This document shows positions 44,940-52,362 of a stretch of DNA of 64,000 nucleotides, one piece after another. The notes under the pieces were generated by a model. It was not told where the DNA came from. It made no database searches and was given only the letters and a program-made list of their open reading frames with translations. Origin of the DNA: Obscuribacter phosphatis_A (lineage in GTDB: Bacteria > Cyanobacteriota > Vampirovibrionia > Obscuribacterales > Obscuribacteraceae); NCBI GenBank assembly GCA_017303615.1, contig JAFLCK010000023.1, positions 20,151-84,150 on the forward strand. The letters are read 5' to 3'. Every line of letters starts with the position of its first letter. Positions within the stretch are counted from its first letter, which is position 1. Made by a program: the position numbers and the translations under genes.

Positions 44940-45688
44940 AGGGTAAAGTCCTCGCCGAGATAATGTTTGCGGGCAACGGGGCTTTCGGCTACTTCGCGGG
45001 AAGAGCCGGCCACAAGTATCTTGCCGTTATCAATGAGATAGGCACGGTCGGTGATCTTGAGCGTAGCGCGAGGGTTGTGGTCGGTGAGCAGCACACCGAG
45101 GTTCCATTCATCTCTAAGCCTTCTAATCAAGCCCTGAATCTCAGTGATTGAAATCGGGTCGACCCCGGTGAAAGGTTCGTCGAGCAAGATAAATTCAGGT
45201 TCGGAAGCCAGACAGCGGGCAATCTCCAGACGTCTTCTTTCACCACCTGATAGCTGTACTGCCAAGGTCTCGCCCAGGTGATCTAGGCTGAACTGTTCCA
45301 GCAAGTTTTTGATGCGTTGGTTAAACTCGCGTCTTGGTATGTTCTTTAGTTCGAGAATGATCTTGATGTTTTCATTGACGGTCAATTTGCGAAAGATTGA
45401 AGCTTCCTGCGGCAGATAGCCGATACCGAGGCGGCTGCGTTCATGAATGGGCAATTGGGCAATGTTCTTGTCACCAAGGGTGATGCGGCCGCGCTCGGGC
45501 TTGACCAGACCAAGCACCATATCGAAAGATGTGGTTTTACCGGCACCGTTACGTCCCAAAAGACCGACAACTTCCCCGCGGCTGACATGAAAGCTGACAC
45601 CGTCAACTACTCTTCTTCTGCCGTAGGTTTTTTGCAGGTTGTCTATAACAAGGGTCTTCAGACCGGAACTAACTAAAGTTGACGTCAT
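44936..45688 (-). CDS. lptB: LPS export ABC ATPase LptB
   Basis: A 250-residue cytoplasmic ATPase of the LPS exporter. It has the Walker A GRNGAGKTTSFD, the Q-loop YLPQEASIFRKLTV typical of LptB, the signature LSGGERRRLEIARCL, the Walker B FILLDEPFTGVDP, and the switch His in LLTDHNPR. It overlaps the lptA-like gene upstream and the LptF/G gene downstream by 4 bp each, indicating tight coupling. Confidence 0.97.
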   Translation of the reverse strand: MTSTLVSSGLKTLVIDNLQKTYGRRRVVDGVSFHVSRGEVVGLLGRNGAGKTTSFDMVLGLVKPERGRITLGDKNIAQLPIHERSRLGIGYLPQEASIFRKLTVNENIKIILELKNIPRREFNQRIKNLLEQFSLDHLGETLAVQLSGGERRRLEIARCLASEPEFILLDEPFTGVDPISITEIQGLIRRLRDEWNLGVLLTDHNPRATLKITDRAYLIDNGKILVAGSSREVAESPVARKHYLGEDFTL

Positions 45689-47079
45689 TGGGCCGCGTTT
45701 ATCCTACTTGTACTTACCTGCTTGTTCTTGCTTTGGGCAAGCTGATAATCAAGACCAGGGTTTTCTTGTTTCTTCGGCAAGATATAGGCTTTAGTGTTGC
45801 CTTCCGCCAGCACTTTGCGGTCAGCTACAGTGAGCTGAATGCGGTCGGCGATCCAGCGTTTACCCGGCTGGGTAATCTGGCTGCGTCCGGTGAAGATTAT
45901 CTTTTCGGCTTGACCATCGGCGTTGCGAATCAGCACAACCTTAGGACCGATGCCGACTGTGTCGTTATAAAAAATTCTGACATTGCCGTGGGCCGAAAGG
46001 CGCCCAGTAAATTTGTTGTAGTCTTGGCTGTCTGAAACAATGATGATAGGCGGGTCGGTGCCTTCAGCATCGGCACCATTGACCAGATTGGACTGGAAGT
46101 CGCCTGCCCCTTTGCTGGATGCAGCATTGGCAATCGGCTCGCTGGTGGGCTCGGCATAAGGCTTAGACGGCTCAGTCTTGTTTGCCGGTTGGGCTTTGTT
46201 CTGAATGACTTTAGATCTGACATGACCGTCGGCTTGCAATCTCTTGGTGTTGAGAAAGTAAGTCATACGATCTGACTGGGTATTATTTGAACCCTGGGTA
46301 GCAGAGACCCTTCCGGTAAAAATTGCTGCTTCCGGTCTTGTGTCGATGCCATAGGCCATCTTCAATTGGTCTGCTATGACATTGATATCCCCGGTGCGCA
46401 CTTTCACATTGCCATAGGCTTCAAACTGTCCGGTTGCTTTGTCGTAAATCTGTTTATCTGCATCGGTGATGATTTTGGTTGGTCCGCTTTCGCTGGGTCC
46501 GCCCAAGGGGCTGGCCGTGCCAGAGCTTGAACCGGCACTACCGCCGGTGCCGGCAGCACTGGCTGTAGTCTGTTCTTCCTGCTCGGGGGCATCGTCACCA
46601 AATTCGTTTTCATCAGCCTTTTTCGCTGCCACAGGCTTGGCGCCTTTAGTGCCTGCTTTAGCTGTTTCTTGCGGCTTTTCTTCCGGTGCGTCATTGATTA
46701 CTTCAGAATGGGCATGACCTTCGGCGATAATCTTTGAACTGGCCATTTCAAAAGTAAGCACATCGGCATCAATTTTATTGGTGCCTTGCACAAGATGAGG
46801 ATGCCCGGTGAAAACCGCTCTTTGTGATTGCCCCGTCACCGGGTCTTTATAGAGAGTGGCTAAAGGAGCCAAAATAATAGTGTCTTTGAATTTTACTCGC
46901 ACATTGCCGCGCGCCACCATATGGTCACCGGCAAATTCTTGTTCGTTGGCGACAATATCGATAGGGCCGCCGGCATCAGCCGCCGGGGCTTGGGCAATTG
47001 CTGGCGGCACCGCCAGCGGTATCATTGCCGCCAGCTGGGTTAAGAGTATGAGACCGGTTGCTATCTTTTTTGTCGCCAT
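45685..47079 (-). CDS. LptA-like periplasmic protein with three OstA-type repeats
   Basis: A signal peptide (ATGLILLTQLAAMIPLAVPPAIAQA) is followed by three similar OstA/LptA segments. They begin DIVANEQEFAGDHMVARGNV, IITDADKQIYDKATGQFEAYG and IIIVSDSQDYNKFTGRLSAHG. Each continues with a ...AIFTG/VFTG strand and ends in ...AEGHAHSE, ...ADGHVRSK or ...AEGNTKAY. Segments are joined by Ala/Gly/Ser/Pro-rich linkers. Family LptA is normally about 180 residues with one domain and oligomerises to bridge the periplasm. Here the bridge seems fused in one chain. The frame is open from TTG 47124; ATG 47079 fits the signal peptide better (464 residues). Confidence 0.85.
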   Translation of the reverse strand: MATKKIATGLILLTQLAAMIPLAVPPAIAQAPAADAGGPIDIVANEQEFAGDHMVARGNVRVKFKDTIILAPLATLYKDPVTGQSQRAVFTGHPHLVQGTNKIDADVLTFEMASSKIIAEGHAHSEVINDAPEEKPQETAKAGTKGAKPVAAKKADENEFGDDAPEQEEQTTASAAGTGGSAGSSSGTASPLGGPSESGPTKIITDADKQIYDKATGQFEAYGNVKVRTGDINVIADQLKMAYGIDTRPEAAIFTGRVSATQGSNNTQSDRMTYFLNTKRLQADGHVRSKVIQNKAQPANKTEPSKPYAEPTSEPIANAASSKGAGDFQSNLVNGADAEGTDPPIIIVSDSQDYNKFTGRLSAHGNVRIFYNDTVGIGPKVVLIRNADGQAEKIIFTGRSQITQPGKRWIADRIQLTVADRKVLAEGNTKAYILPKKQENPGLDYQLAQSKNKQVSTSRINAAQ

Positions 47080-47157
47080 TTTTTTCGTCTGTTCTTTGTT
47101 CTTTTGTAATCGATCGCTTGACAACTGTATGGTGCTTACTGACTGAATTACTCTCTC

Positions 47158-47748
47158 TTACTCGATAATGGCATGGGTGTGTCCCGTAATCTTGAACCCA
47201 TCAAGATCTGCCTTGCCAAGAACGCCAGATGCCATATCTCCGGTCACCTTGGCTACCCCGGCCACCACGATGTTAACACCCCCGGTGGCCTTGAACCCAT
47301 TTTTTTTCGTTAATTCCAGGCGCTTCGTTTCCATTCTTGACTTTCCTTGTTCGCCCTCAGCCACCACAGGCTGTTTTGAGGTCGAGTCAAGCTTCACTTC
47401 GCGACTGTCTTCGTTGGCCACGCCAATGGGGGCGCTGACTTGCATTTTTACTTGGTCGCCGTCGAAATATTGCATCACTATATCGGTAAGGTGAACGTTC
47501 TTGTCTTTCTCGAAGACGCCGCTTTTGGCAGTAAGTTTCCACTTCACCTTATTCTCGCCGTCAACCTCTGAAAGATTGTAGTTGTCAATAGAGATCTTGT
47601 CGGCAGTAGGATTGGCTTTCCTATTCGCCTCGTATTCTTTCTCTTCTTTTTCGGCCTGCTTTTGCGCATAAAACATCAAACCGACGATTACTCCGAGAAT
47701 CGCCAGGGCCAAAACTAGTTTGAATGCGTCTGTCTTGAATATCCACAT
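47158..47748 (-). CDS. lptC: LptC-family LPS export protein
   Basis: A 196-residue protein with an N-terminal TM anchor (FKLVLALAILGVIVGLMFYAQ). A single periplasmic OstA-like beta-jellyroll follows (ISIDNYNLSEVDGENKVKWKL, VHLTDIVMQYFDGDQVK, ATGGVNIVV). LptC receives LPS from LptB2FG and passes it to LptA. It lies between a TPR gene and the LptA-like gene on the same strand. Confidence 0.9.
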   Translation of the reverse strand: MWIFKTDAFKLVLALAILGVIVGLMFYAQKQAEKEEKEYEANRKANPTADKISIDNYNLSEVDGENKVKWKLTAKSGVFEKDKNVHLTDIVMQYFDGDQVKMQVSAPIGVANEDSREVKLDSTSKQPVVAEGEQGKSRMETKRLELTKKNGFKATGGVNIVVAGVAKVTGDMASGVLGKADLDGFKITGHTHAIIE

Positions 47749-47757
47749 GGTGGCTAT

Positions 47758-49089
47758 TCACTGCCCTCCATCTTTTGCTTTGTTCTGTGCTTCTGTTGCT
47801 TCTGCTTTACCAGTGGTTTCTGCCTTAGCATTAGATTCTGTCTTACCTAAAAATTCAGTCTTGTCTGAAGCTTCTGTCTTACCTGCAACTTCTGCTGTAC
47901 CTGCAACTTCTCCTTTGTCGCTGCGCAGAGCCACAGCCTGCGAGACGTTTTTGAGGCTCTCTTTGAGATTGCCCTGCTTAAGAAAACCCTCGCCTAGAAA
48001 GAAATAGGGAGCCGGATTGGTTGGATTAGCATCTTTTACTCTCAGCCATTCGGCGATTGATTCGTCCAGTTTACCGCCTGCTTCATAAGCTAGATGCGCT
48101 CTATATATGCGCGCCCAGACATCGGTTGGATTGCTGGCCAATATCTGATCGAGTTTTTCTAGTGCCAGTTTGTAATAGTTTTGAATCTGCGGAACGGCTC
48201 GAGGCGATGCCATCTCAATCGTTCTTTTCACTTTCGCGGCGCTCTCCAATGTCGTCGCCGCCTGGTCTTGAGCCTGCTTTTCCGCCGGCTCCTCCTTCAA
48301 AGTCTTGATCCATTCCTTATAAGAAGGATGGGTCTTATCTTGTTTGTCATAGCGAGCCAAAAGGTAAGCCTTCATGTAATAGGCCCAGGCCAGGTGATAG
48401 CGCACCTGATTGTCGGTGGGACAATAAGTAAGCATATTTTCATAGGTGCTAATCATCTTATTAAAATACGCCGGTCCACCTTCTTTCTCGGCTAGACCCC
48501 TTGCCCTTCGCACTTCCTTCAAGGCTTGTTCTACCTTAAAGGTGCGACTGAGGGCGACTGCATATATAAAACTAGCTTCGGCGTTGTCTGGAAAAGCCTC
48601 TCTTTGCTTACGGGCCAGTTCTAAGTCATTGGTGCAAACAATATCTTCAAAGCCGGTATCTATAGTAAGGGCCTGCCCGGGCTTAAGCAGCACTTTAGCT
48701 GCCGGTTGCTCCGGCGCTTGTTCAGAAGCAGCTTTTGCTGTATTCGTTTGTTCGATAGAAGAATTGGCAGGGGGCACTGTTACAGCCTCGGTATTTGAGG
48801 CTGGGCTGGCTTTATCACTAACTTTATCGCTAGTTTTATCGCTCTTTTCGGCGCCCGACTGGGCTGCGGCTGCACCGGCATAGCCAAGCCCTAAAGTAAG
48901 CGTGCAAATGGCAGCAAGCAGAGACGACTTAAAAGCCGATGCGGCAATAGGGCCGACCGAACGACCGTCTGTGCTGTTTTTGCTAAACCAGAACGAGATT
49001 TGCACCATAGACCGGGGATCATAACAGAATGGCGGCATGAGCCCGTTTAACGCGCCTAACAATGCCTCGCTAAAGCCCTGCTTTTCCAT
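47758..49089 (-). CDS. Exported TPR-like protein heading the lpt operon
   Basis: A 443-residue protein with a long polar N-terminus and a hydrophobic export segment (SLLAAICTLTLGLGYAGAAAAQ). A linker with DKTSDKVSDKAS repeats and a TPR-like helical domain (about 150-390) follow. The tail has repeated K-T/A-E units (AGKTEASDKTEFLGKTESNAK). GGGGA lies about 9 nt before ATG 49089; an internal ATG at 49008 would also keep the signal peptide. It ends 9 bp before lptC, so it may be part of the LPS-transport unit. A direct role is unproven. Confidence 0.78.
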   Translation of the reverse strand: MEKQGFSEALLGALNGLMPPFCYDPRSMVQISFWFSKNSTDGRSVGPIAASAFKSSLLAAICTLTLGLGYAGAAAAQSGAEKSDKTSDKVSDKASPASNTEAVTVPPANSSIEQTNTAKAASEQAPEQPAAKVLLKPGQALTIDTGFEDIVCTNDLELARKQREAFPDNAEASFIYAVALSRTFKVEQALKEVRRARGLAEKEGGPAYFNKMISTYENMLTYCPTDNQVRYHLAWAYYMKAYLLARYDKQDKTHPSYKEWIKTLKEEPAEKQAQDQAATTLESAAKVKRTIEMASPRAVPQIQNYYKLALEKLDQILASNPTDVWARIYRAHLAYEAGGKLDESIAEWLRVKDANPTNPAPYFFLGEGFLKQGNLKESLKNVSQAVALRSDKGEVAGTAEVAGKTEASDKTEFLGKTESNAKAETTGKAEATEAQNKAKDGGQ

Positions 49090-49448
49090 CTATGAATCCC
49101 CGTTCATTGGCTGTATCGATGCAGCTGTGAGGCTTTTACTTGAGCGAAAGAGACTTTCGGCAACCATTTATATGTAACTCATAAAGTAGTAACAGTTGGA
49201 AGCAATAGTTCGAAACCTGCAGGCACATACTGAATGAACGCAAAACCGGCAAAACTGTTCCCGGTTTTCTACGTAGAAACCGCAAAACAAAGCCTGAACA
49301 GGCCTTTGCGCTCACAAATATGTCACAAACCTATGGCAATCTTAATGCATCTCCCACAGAGCACCGAGCTCCTTTATCCCACTAAATCAGCTAAAAAGTC
49401 GCGACCCACCGTGACTGTTTTCTGACGCCTTTGACGAGGAATCCAAAC
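49090..49448. other. Intergenic region between divergent lpt and Asn-rich genes
   Basis: About 360 bp separate the divergent operons. It holds a cluster of inverted repeats (49242-49282) described separately and a further hairpin-like AAAGCCTG/CAGGCCTTT near 49288. A 63-codon ORF on the plus strand (49234-49425) has no good SD or recognisable product and I do not call it. Promoters for both directions must lie here, but none is clear enough to place. Confidence 0.5.
49242..49282. promoter_or_regulatory. Overlapping inverted repeats upstream of the Asn-rich gene
   Basis: AAAACCGG (49242-49249) and CCGGTTTT (49261-49268) form an 8-bp inverted repeat with an 11-nt spacer. The second arm overlaps a perfect 12-bp palindrome TTCTACGTAGAA (49267-49278), which is itself flanked by GGTT/AACC. 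The two structures compete for the same bases. This could be a leader RNA switch or an operator, about 170 bp before the gene. Confidence 0.5.
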
Positions 49449-50531
49449 ATGACATACGATAGACCCCATGAGACCCCCACCCAGCCTCAGCCCCCTTCCA
49501 GCGACCTGAACCTGGTAAACCTGAACGGTAATCGCAACGACAACTCAAACCGCAACTCGAACGATAACCGCAACAACAACGCCAACGACAACCGCAACTA
49601 TAACGGCAACAATAACCGTAACGACAACGCCAACAACAACAACAACCGCAACGACAACACCAACAATAACAGCGCCAACTCCAGAAGCAATTCGGACGCC
49701 AACGCCAGCTCCAACTCGCGCTCCGATTCGAGAAGCAACTCCGATGCCAGAGCCACCGGCGGCAACTCTGCTTCCGACGCCAGAGCCACCGGTGGTAACG
49801 CCGCCGGCGGTAGTGCAGCCATCAACGACAACAGCGTCAACAAAACCACTGTCTACGGTGGTTCCGCCTTTGCTCCCGATGTACGCGGCGGCGGTTTCTG
49901 TTCCGAAGGCGGCAGCGCCGGTGTATACGTTCTCGGTATCGGTGTTTCGGGTGGCAAGACCACTATCAACGAAACCTGCATGAAGAAAGAAGACTTCCAG
50001 CGCACAATGGTCAACGTCTGCACCGCCGCCGACAACAAGTCGTCCCAAGCCCTCAACGGCTGGAGCCTGCAACTGCAAGCCGGTCGCGAACTGAACACCA
50101 ACGCCATGGCTCAAAGTGTCGCCATGTCTGCCAAGCGCATGGCCGATGCCAAAGCCAAGACCGCTCTCGAACTAGACTCTGTCTGCGGCACCATGGCTGC
50201 CACTGCCGACGGCACTATGGAAGCCCTCAAGCGTGCTGGTCTCGACAAGCCCGTCATCATCGTCGAAGACGGTAGAAACCCGCAAGAACAGAAACAAATC
50301 GACGAAGCTCTGCTCAAGAAAGTAGACGAACTCGACAAGCGCGTCAGCAAAGTTGAGTCTACTCCTACAGCAGTGATTCAGCAGAACCAAATCACCTTTA
50401 TCGAGATGGAAGCTCCCAAACCTGCTCCCAGACCGGTACATAGACCTACTCCCAAACCTGAATCTAAGCCGGAACCCAAGCCGCAGCCCAAAGCTGATGA
50501 CTGTGTAGACGAAACTAAGAAGAAAAAATAA
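49449..50531 (+). CDS. Asn-rich low-complexity protein with Cys-containing domain
   Basis: A 360-residue protein. GAGGA lies 8 nt before ATG 49449; the in-frame TTG at 49431 is less likely. Residues about 25-90 are almost only Asn, Arg, Asp and Ser (NNNANDNRNYNGNNNRND pattern), encoded mainly by AAC. Ala/Gly repeats (DARATGGN) and a compact Gly-rich region with GVYVLGIGVSGGKTTINETC follow. Helical sequence with further Cys (VNVCTAADN, DSVCGTMAA) leads to a short coiled coil (ALLKKVDELDKRVSKVES) and a Pro/Lys-rich tail (PKPESKPEPKPQPK). There is no signal peptide. The function is unknown; a prion-like or matrix protein is possible. The LysM gene follows 40 bp later. Confidence 0.82.
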   Translation: MTYDRPHETPTQPQPPSSDLNLVNLNGNRNDNSNRNSNDNRNNNANDNRNYNGNNNRNDNANNNNNRNDNTNNNSANSRSNSDANASSNSRSDSRSNSDARATGGNSASDARATGGNAAGGSAAINDNSVNKTTVYGGSAFAPDVRGGGFCSEGGSAGVYVLGIGVSGGKTTINETCMKKEDFQRTMVNVCTAADNKSSQALNGWSLQLQAGRELNTNAMAQSVAMSAKRMADAKAKTALELDSVCGTMAATADGTMEALKRAGLDKPVIIVEDGRNPQEQKQIDEALLKKVDELDKRVSKVESTPTAVIQQNQITFIEMEAPKPAPRPVHRPTPKPESKPEPKPQPKADDCVDETKKKK

Positions 50532-50571
50532 CTGACTCTACACTTTCTTTAAAAGGCTGAGGAAACCTGCC

Positions 50572-51474
50572 GTGAACAGATTTGAAATAGAACCGCCGAA
50601 GCGGTCGATAGTGCAAGAAAATGATGCGATGAAACTGCCCGAAGGCGTAGCTGAAGTACGCAGTCGTGAGGCTGATCCCCAAGTGAGAATGTCACTTGAA
50701 GCTCAAGCCGATTTGAAAGTCAATCGCACCGCGAGCAAAGACAAATACTCAGACTGGGTACCTGCCGTCACCCTCGACGAAAGAGGCTGTAAGCAGTATT
50801 CCAGCTGGGCAGTGGAAGTGCTCGAAGGCAAGCAATACACCATTCAAAAAGGTGATTCACTGAAAGACGTAGCCCGTCGCTCGCTTGGTGTAACCGGCAA
50901 GCCTGACGCTACCCCCAAAGAAATCGCTGAAGAGATGAAGCGTATAGTCGCCCTCAATAGCGACATGGCCGTCTTGCTCAATCGCAAAAATGGCATGGGA
51001 CAACTGCCCCCCGGCATCACATTGAAGCTGGCGGAAGCTCCCAAACCACAGGCGGCAGCGAAAGACGATAAGAGTGCCGACGCACGCGCACAGGGTATCG
51101 ATTGCCCTCCCCGCGAAAGAGTCGTCGTCTCTCAAGGCTTCGTCAGAGCTGAAAACTGCGACAAATATGAGTACATGCAGGGAACAGCCGGAATAGTCAG
51201 ACCCGGTGCCGATGTAGTCGTCAACAGCGGTGCCAGAGTGTTTGTCTTCGGCGGCAAAGTTGAAGCCAGGTCTGGATCTCGCATAATCACTGTGGGTGGT
51301 GATTTGAACGCTGATCCTGATGCCCGCGTCAAGTTTGTCAGTTCGGAAGGTATTGTCGAATCTCATCCTAGAAAGACAGATTTCGTCAACCTACCGAAAG
51401 ACTTCCTGGAAGAACCCAAGAAGCAGGCTGACAAGCCCGCCAACGGACCACAAGCTGACTTTTCTCCGGCTTAA
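50572..51474 (+). CDS. LysM-domain protein with bactofilin-like C-terminal repeats
   Basis: A 300-residue protein starting at GTG 50572, with GAGGA 8 nt upstream. A LysM-like module lies at about 85-160 (YTIQKGDSLKDVARRSLGVTG ... IVALNSD ... LPPGITLKL), a fold that binds peptidoglycan or other GlcNAc polymers. The C-terminal part (about 205-270) has short Gly/Ala turns spaced as in a beta-helix (GIVRPGADVVVNSGARVFVF, KVEARSGSRIITVGGDL), resembling bactofilin or other polymer-forming repeats. Cys residues occur (GCKQY, GIDCPP, AENCDK). No signal peptide is seen. It is the second gene of a pair with the Asn-rich protein and is followed by a terminator. Confidence 0.8.
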   Translation: MNRFEIEPPKRSIVQENDAMKLPEGVAEVRSREADPQVRMSLEAQADLKVNRTASKDKYSDWVPAVTLDERGCKQYSSWAVEVLEGKQYTIQKGDSLKDVARRSLGVTGKPDATPKEIAEEMKRIVALNSDMAVLLNRKNGMGQLPPGITLKLAEAPKPQAAAKDDKSADARAQGIDCPPRERVVVSQGFVRAENCDKYEYMQGTAGIVRPGADVVVNSGARVFVFGGKVEARSGSRIITVGGDLNADPDARVKFVSSEGIVESHPRKTDFVNLPKDFLEEPKKQADKPANGPQADFSPA

Positions 51475-51492
51475 GGAGATCGCAAAATGGGG

Positions 51493-51530
51493 AAAGAGGG
51501 GCAGATTGAAAAGTCTGTCCCTCTTTTGTT
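51493..51530 (+). terminator. Intrinsic terminator after the LysM gene
   Basis: A 13-bp stem (AAAGAGGGGCAGA at 51493-51505 with TCTGTCCCTCTTT at 51514-51526, one G-U) is followed by TGTTTTGTCTTTTT. It lies 19 bp after the LysM stop codon. Confidence 0.85.
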
Positions 51531-51568
51531 TTGTCTTTTTGTTTTCTTTTTCTTTTATTGAATCAGCG

Positions 51569-51639
51569 TTTATACTCACTCAACGTTTGTGTTCATTAAG
51601 ATTTTGCTTTCAGCCAGATTTTATATTCACTCAGCGTTT
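51569..51639. repeat. Pair of near-identical 20-bp direct repeats
   Basis: TTTATACTCACTCAACGTTT (51569-51588) recurs as TTTATATTCACTCAGCGTTT (51620-51639), 18 of 20 identical, 51 bp apart. A partial third copy (GAATCAGCGTTT) lies just upstream. The second copy overlaps the 3' end of the HAD gene. Confidence 0.6.
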
Positions 51640-52290
51640 TCTGCCGTTCAAAATAAGTCTTTCCACCGCCACCAAATCTGTCACTATATGCGTAGGCTCA
51701 GACTTGGCAAGCATCTCGGCCGTGTGCACGCCGGTTGTGACGCCGATGGCGTCGACACGGGCATTGCGAGCCATGTCGAGGTCGAAAATGCTGTCGCCGA
51801 TGACCACAGTTTCTTCACGGGCGGTGCCGAATTTTTCAACTGTGACATCGACCGATTCGGAATGAGGCTTGTGATTGGTAACTTCCTGCGCCCCTACAAC
51901 CATGGCAAAATACTCATTGAGATTATGATGGTCGATAACCACCTGCACCAGGTTTGAACGCTTAGAAGAAGCAATCGTCACGGTGATGCCGGCATCTTTT
52001 AGATTCTTGAGCATCGGAATCATATGCGGAAAGGGCGGGCAAATTTCAATTGCCATCTTGTCATAGATTTCTCTATAACGATTAGCCACTTCCAAATGAA
52101 AGTCGCCATCGCGGTCAGGAAAAATAATTTCCATCTGGCGAGGCAAGGGCACACCGACCAGGTGCTGCCATTCTTCCAGAATGCCCTCTTCAAAGTTGTA
52201 TTCATCAACGACGATTTTCATCACATCGATGATACCGGGGGTGGAGTCGACGAGGGTGCCGTCAAAATCAAATATGGCTAACTTATACAA
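51631..52290 (-). CDS. HAD-superfamily phosphatase (phosphoglycolate phosphatase-like)
   Basis: A 219-residue HAD hydrolase. Motif I is AIFDFDGTLVDST (nucleophile Asp and acid Asp), motif II is VTIASSKRS, motif III Lys is near NHKPHSE, and motif IV is VVIGDSIFDLDMA. The helical cap after motif I is of the PGP/beta-phosphoglucomutase type. The likely role is phosphoglycolate or pyrophosphate hydrolysis, but the substrate is not certain. The start is TTG at 52290 with no visible SD. It lies 70 bp downstream of carA on the same strand. Confidence 0.9.
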   Translation of the reverse strand: MYKLAIFDFDGTLVDSTPGIIDVMKIVVDEYNFEEGILEEWQHLVGVPLPRQMEIIFPDRDGDFHLEVANRYREIYDKMAIEICPPFPHMIPMLKNLKDAGITVTIASSKRSNLVQVVIDHHNLNEYFAMVVGAQEVTNHKPHSESVDVTVEKFGTAREETVVIGDSIFDLDMARNARVDAIGVTTGVHTAEMLAKSEPTHIVTDLVAVERLILNGRKR

Positions 52291-52362
52291 GTTTGATACC
52301 CGAATTCGAAAGTAGGAATAGAAAAGGAATAGAAAGACTTAGCAAGCAATAGACGCCGCCGT

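Noticed and set aside
49234..49425. 63-codon plus-strand ORF in the lpt/Asn-rich intergenic region
   Set aside because: No SD, no recognisable domain, and it runs through the inverted repeats; probably non-coding leader.
49545..50114. Long Val/Gly-rich ORF opposite the Asn-rich gene
   Set aside because: It is the antisense shadow of the AAC repeat tract; the plus-strand gene has the SD, domain structure and operon context.
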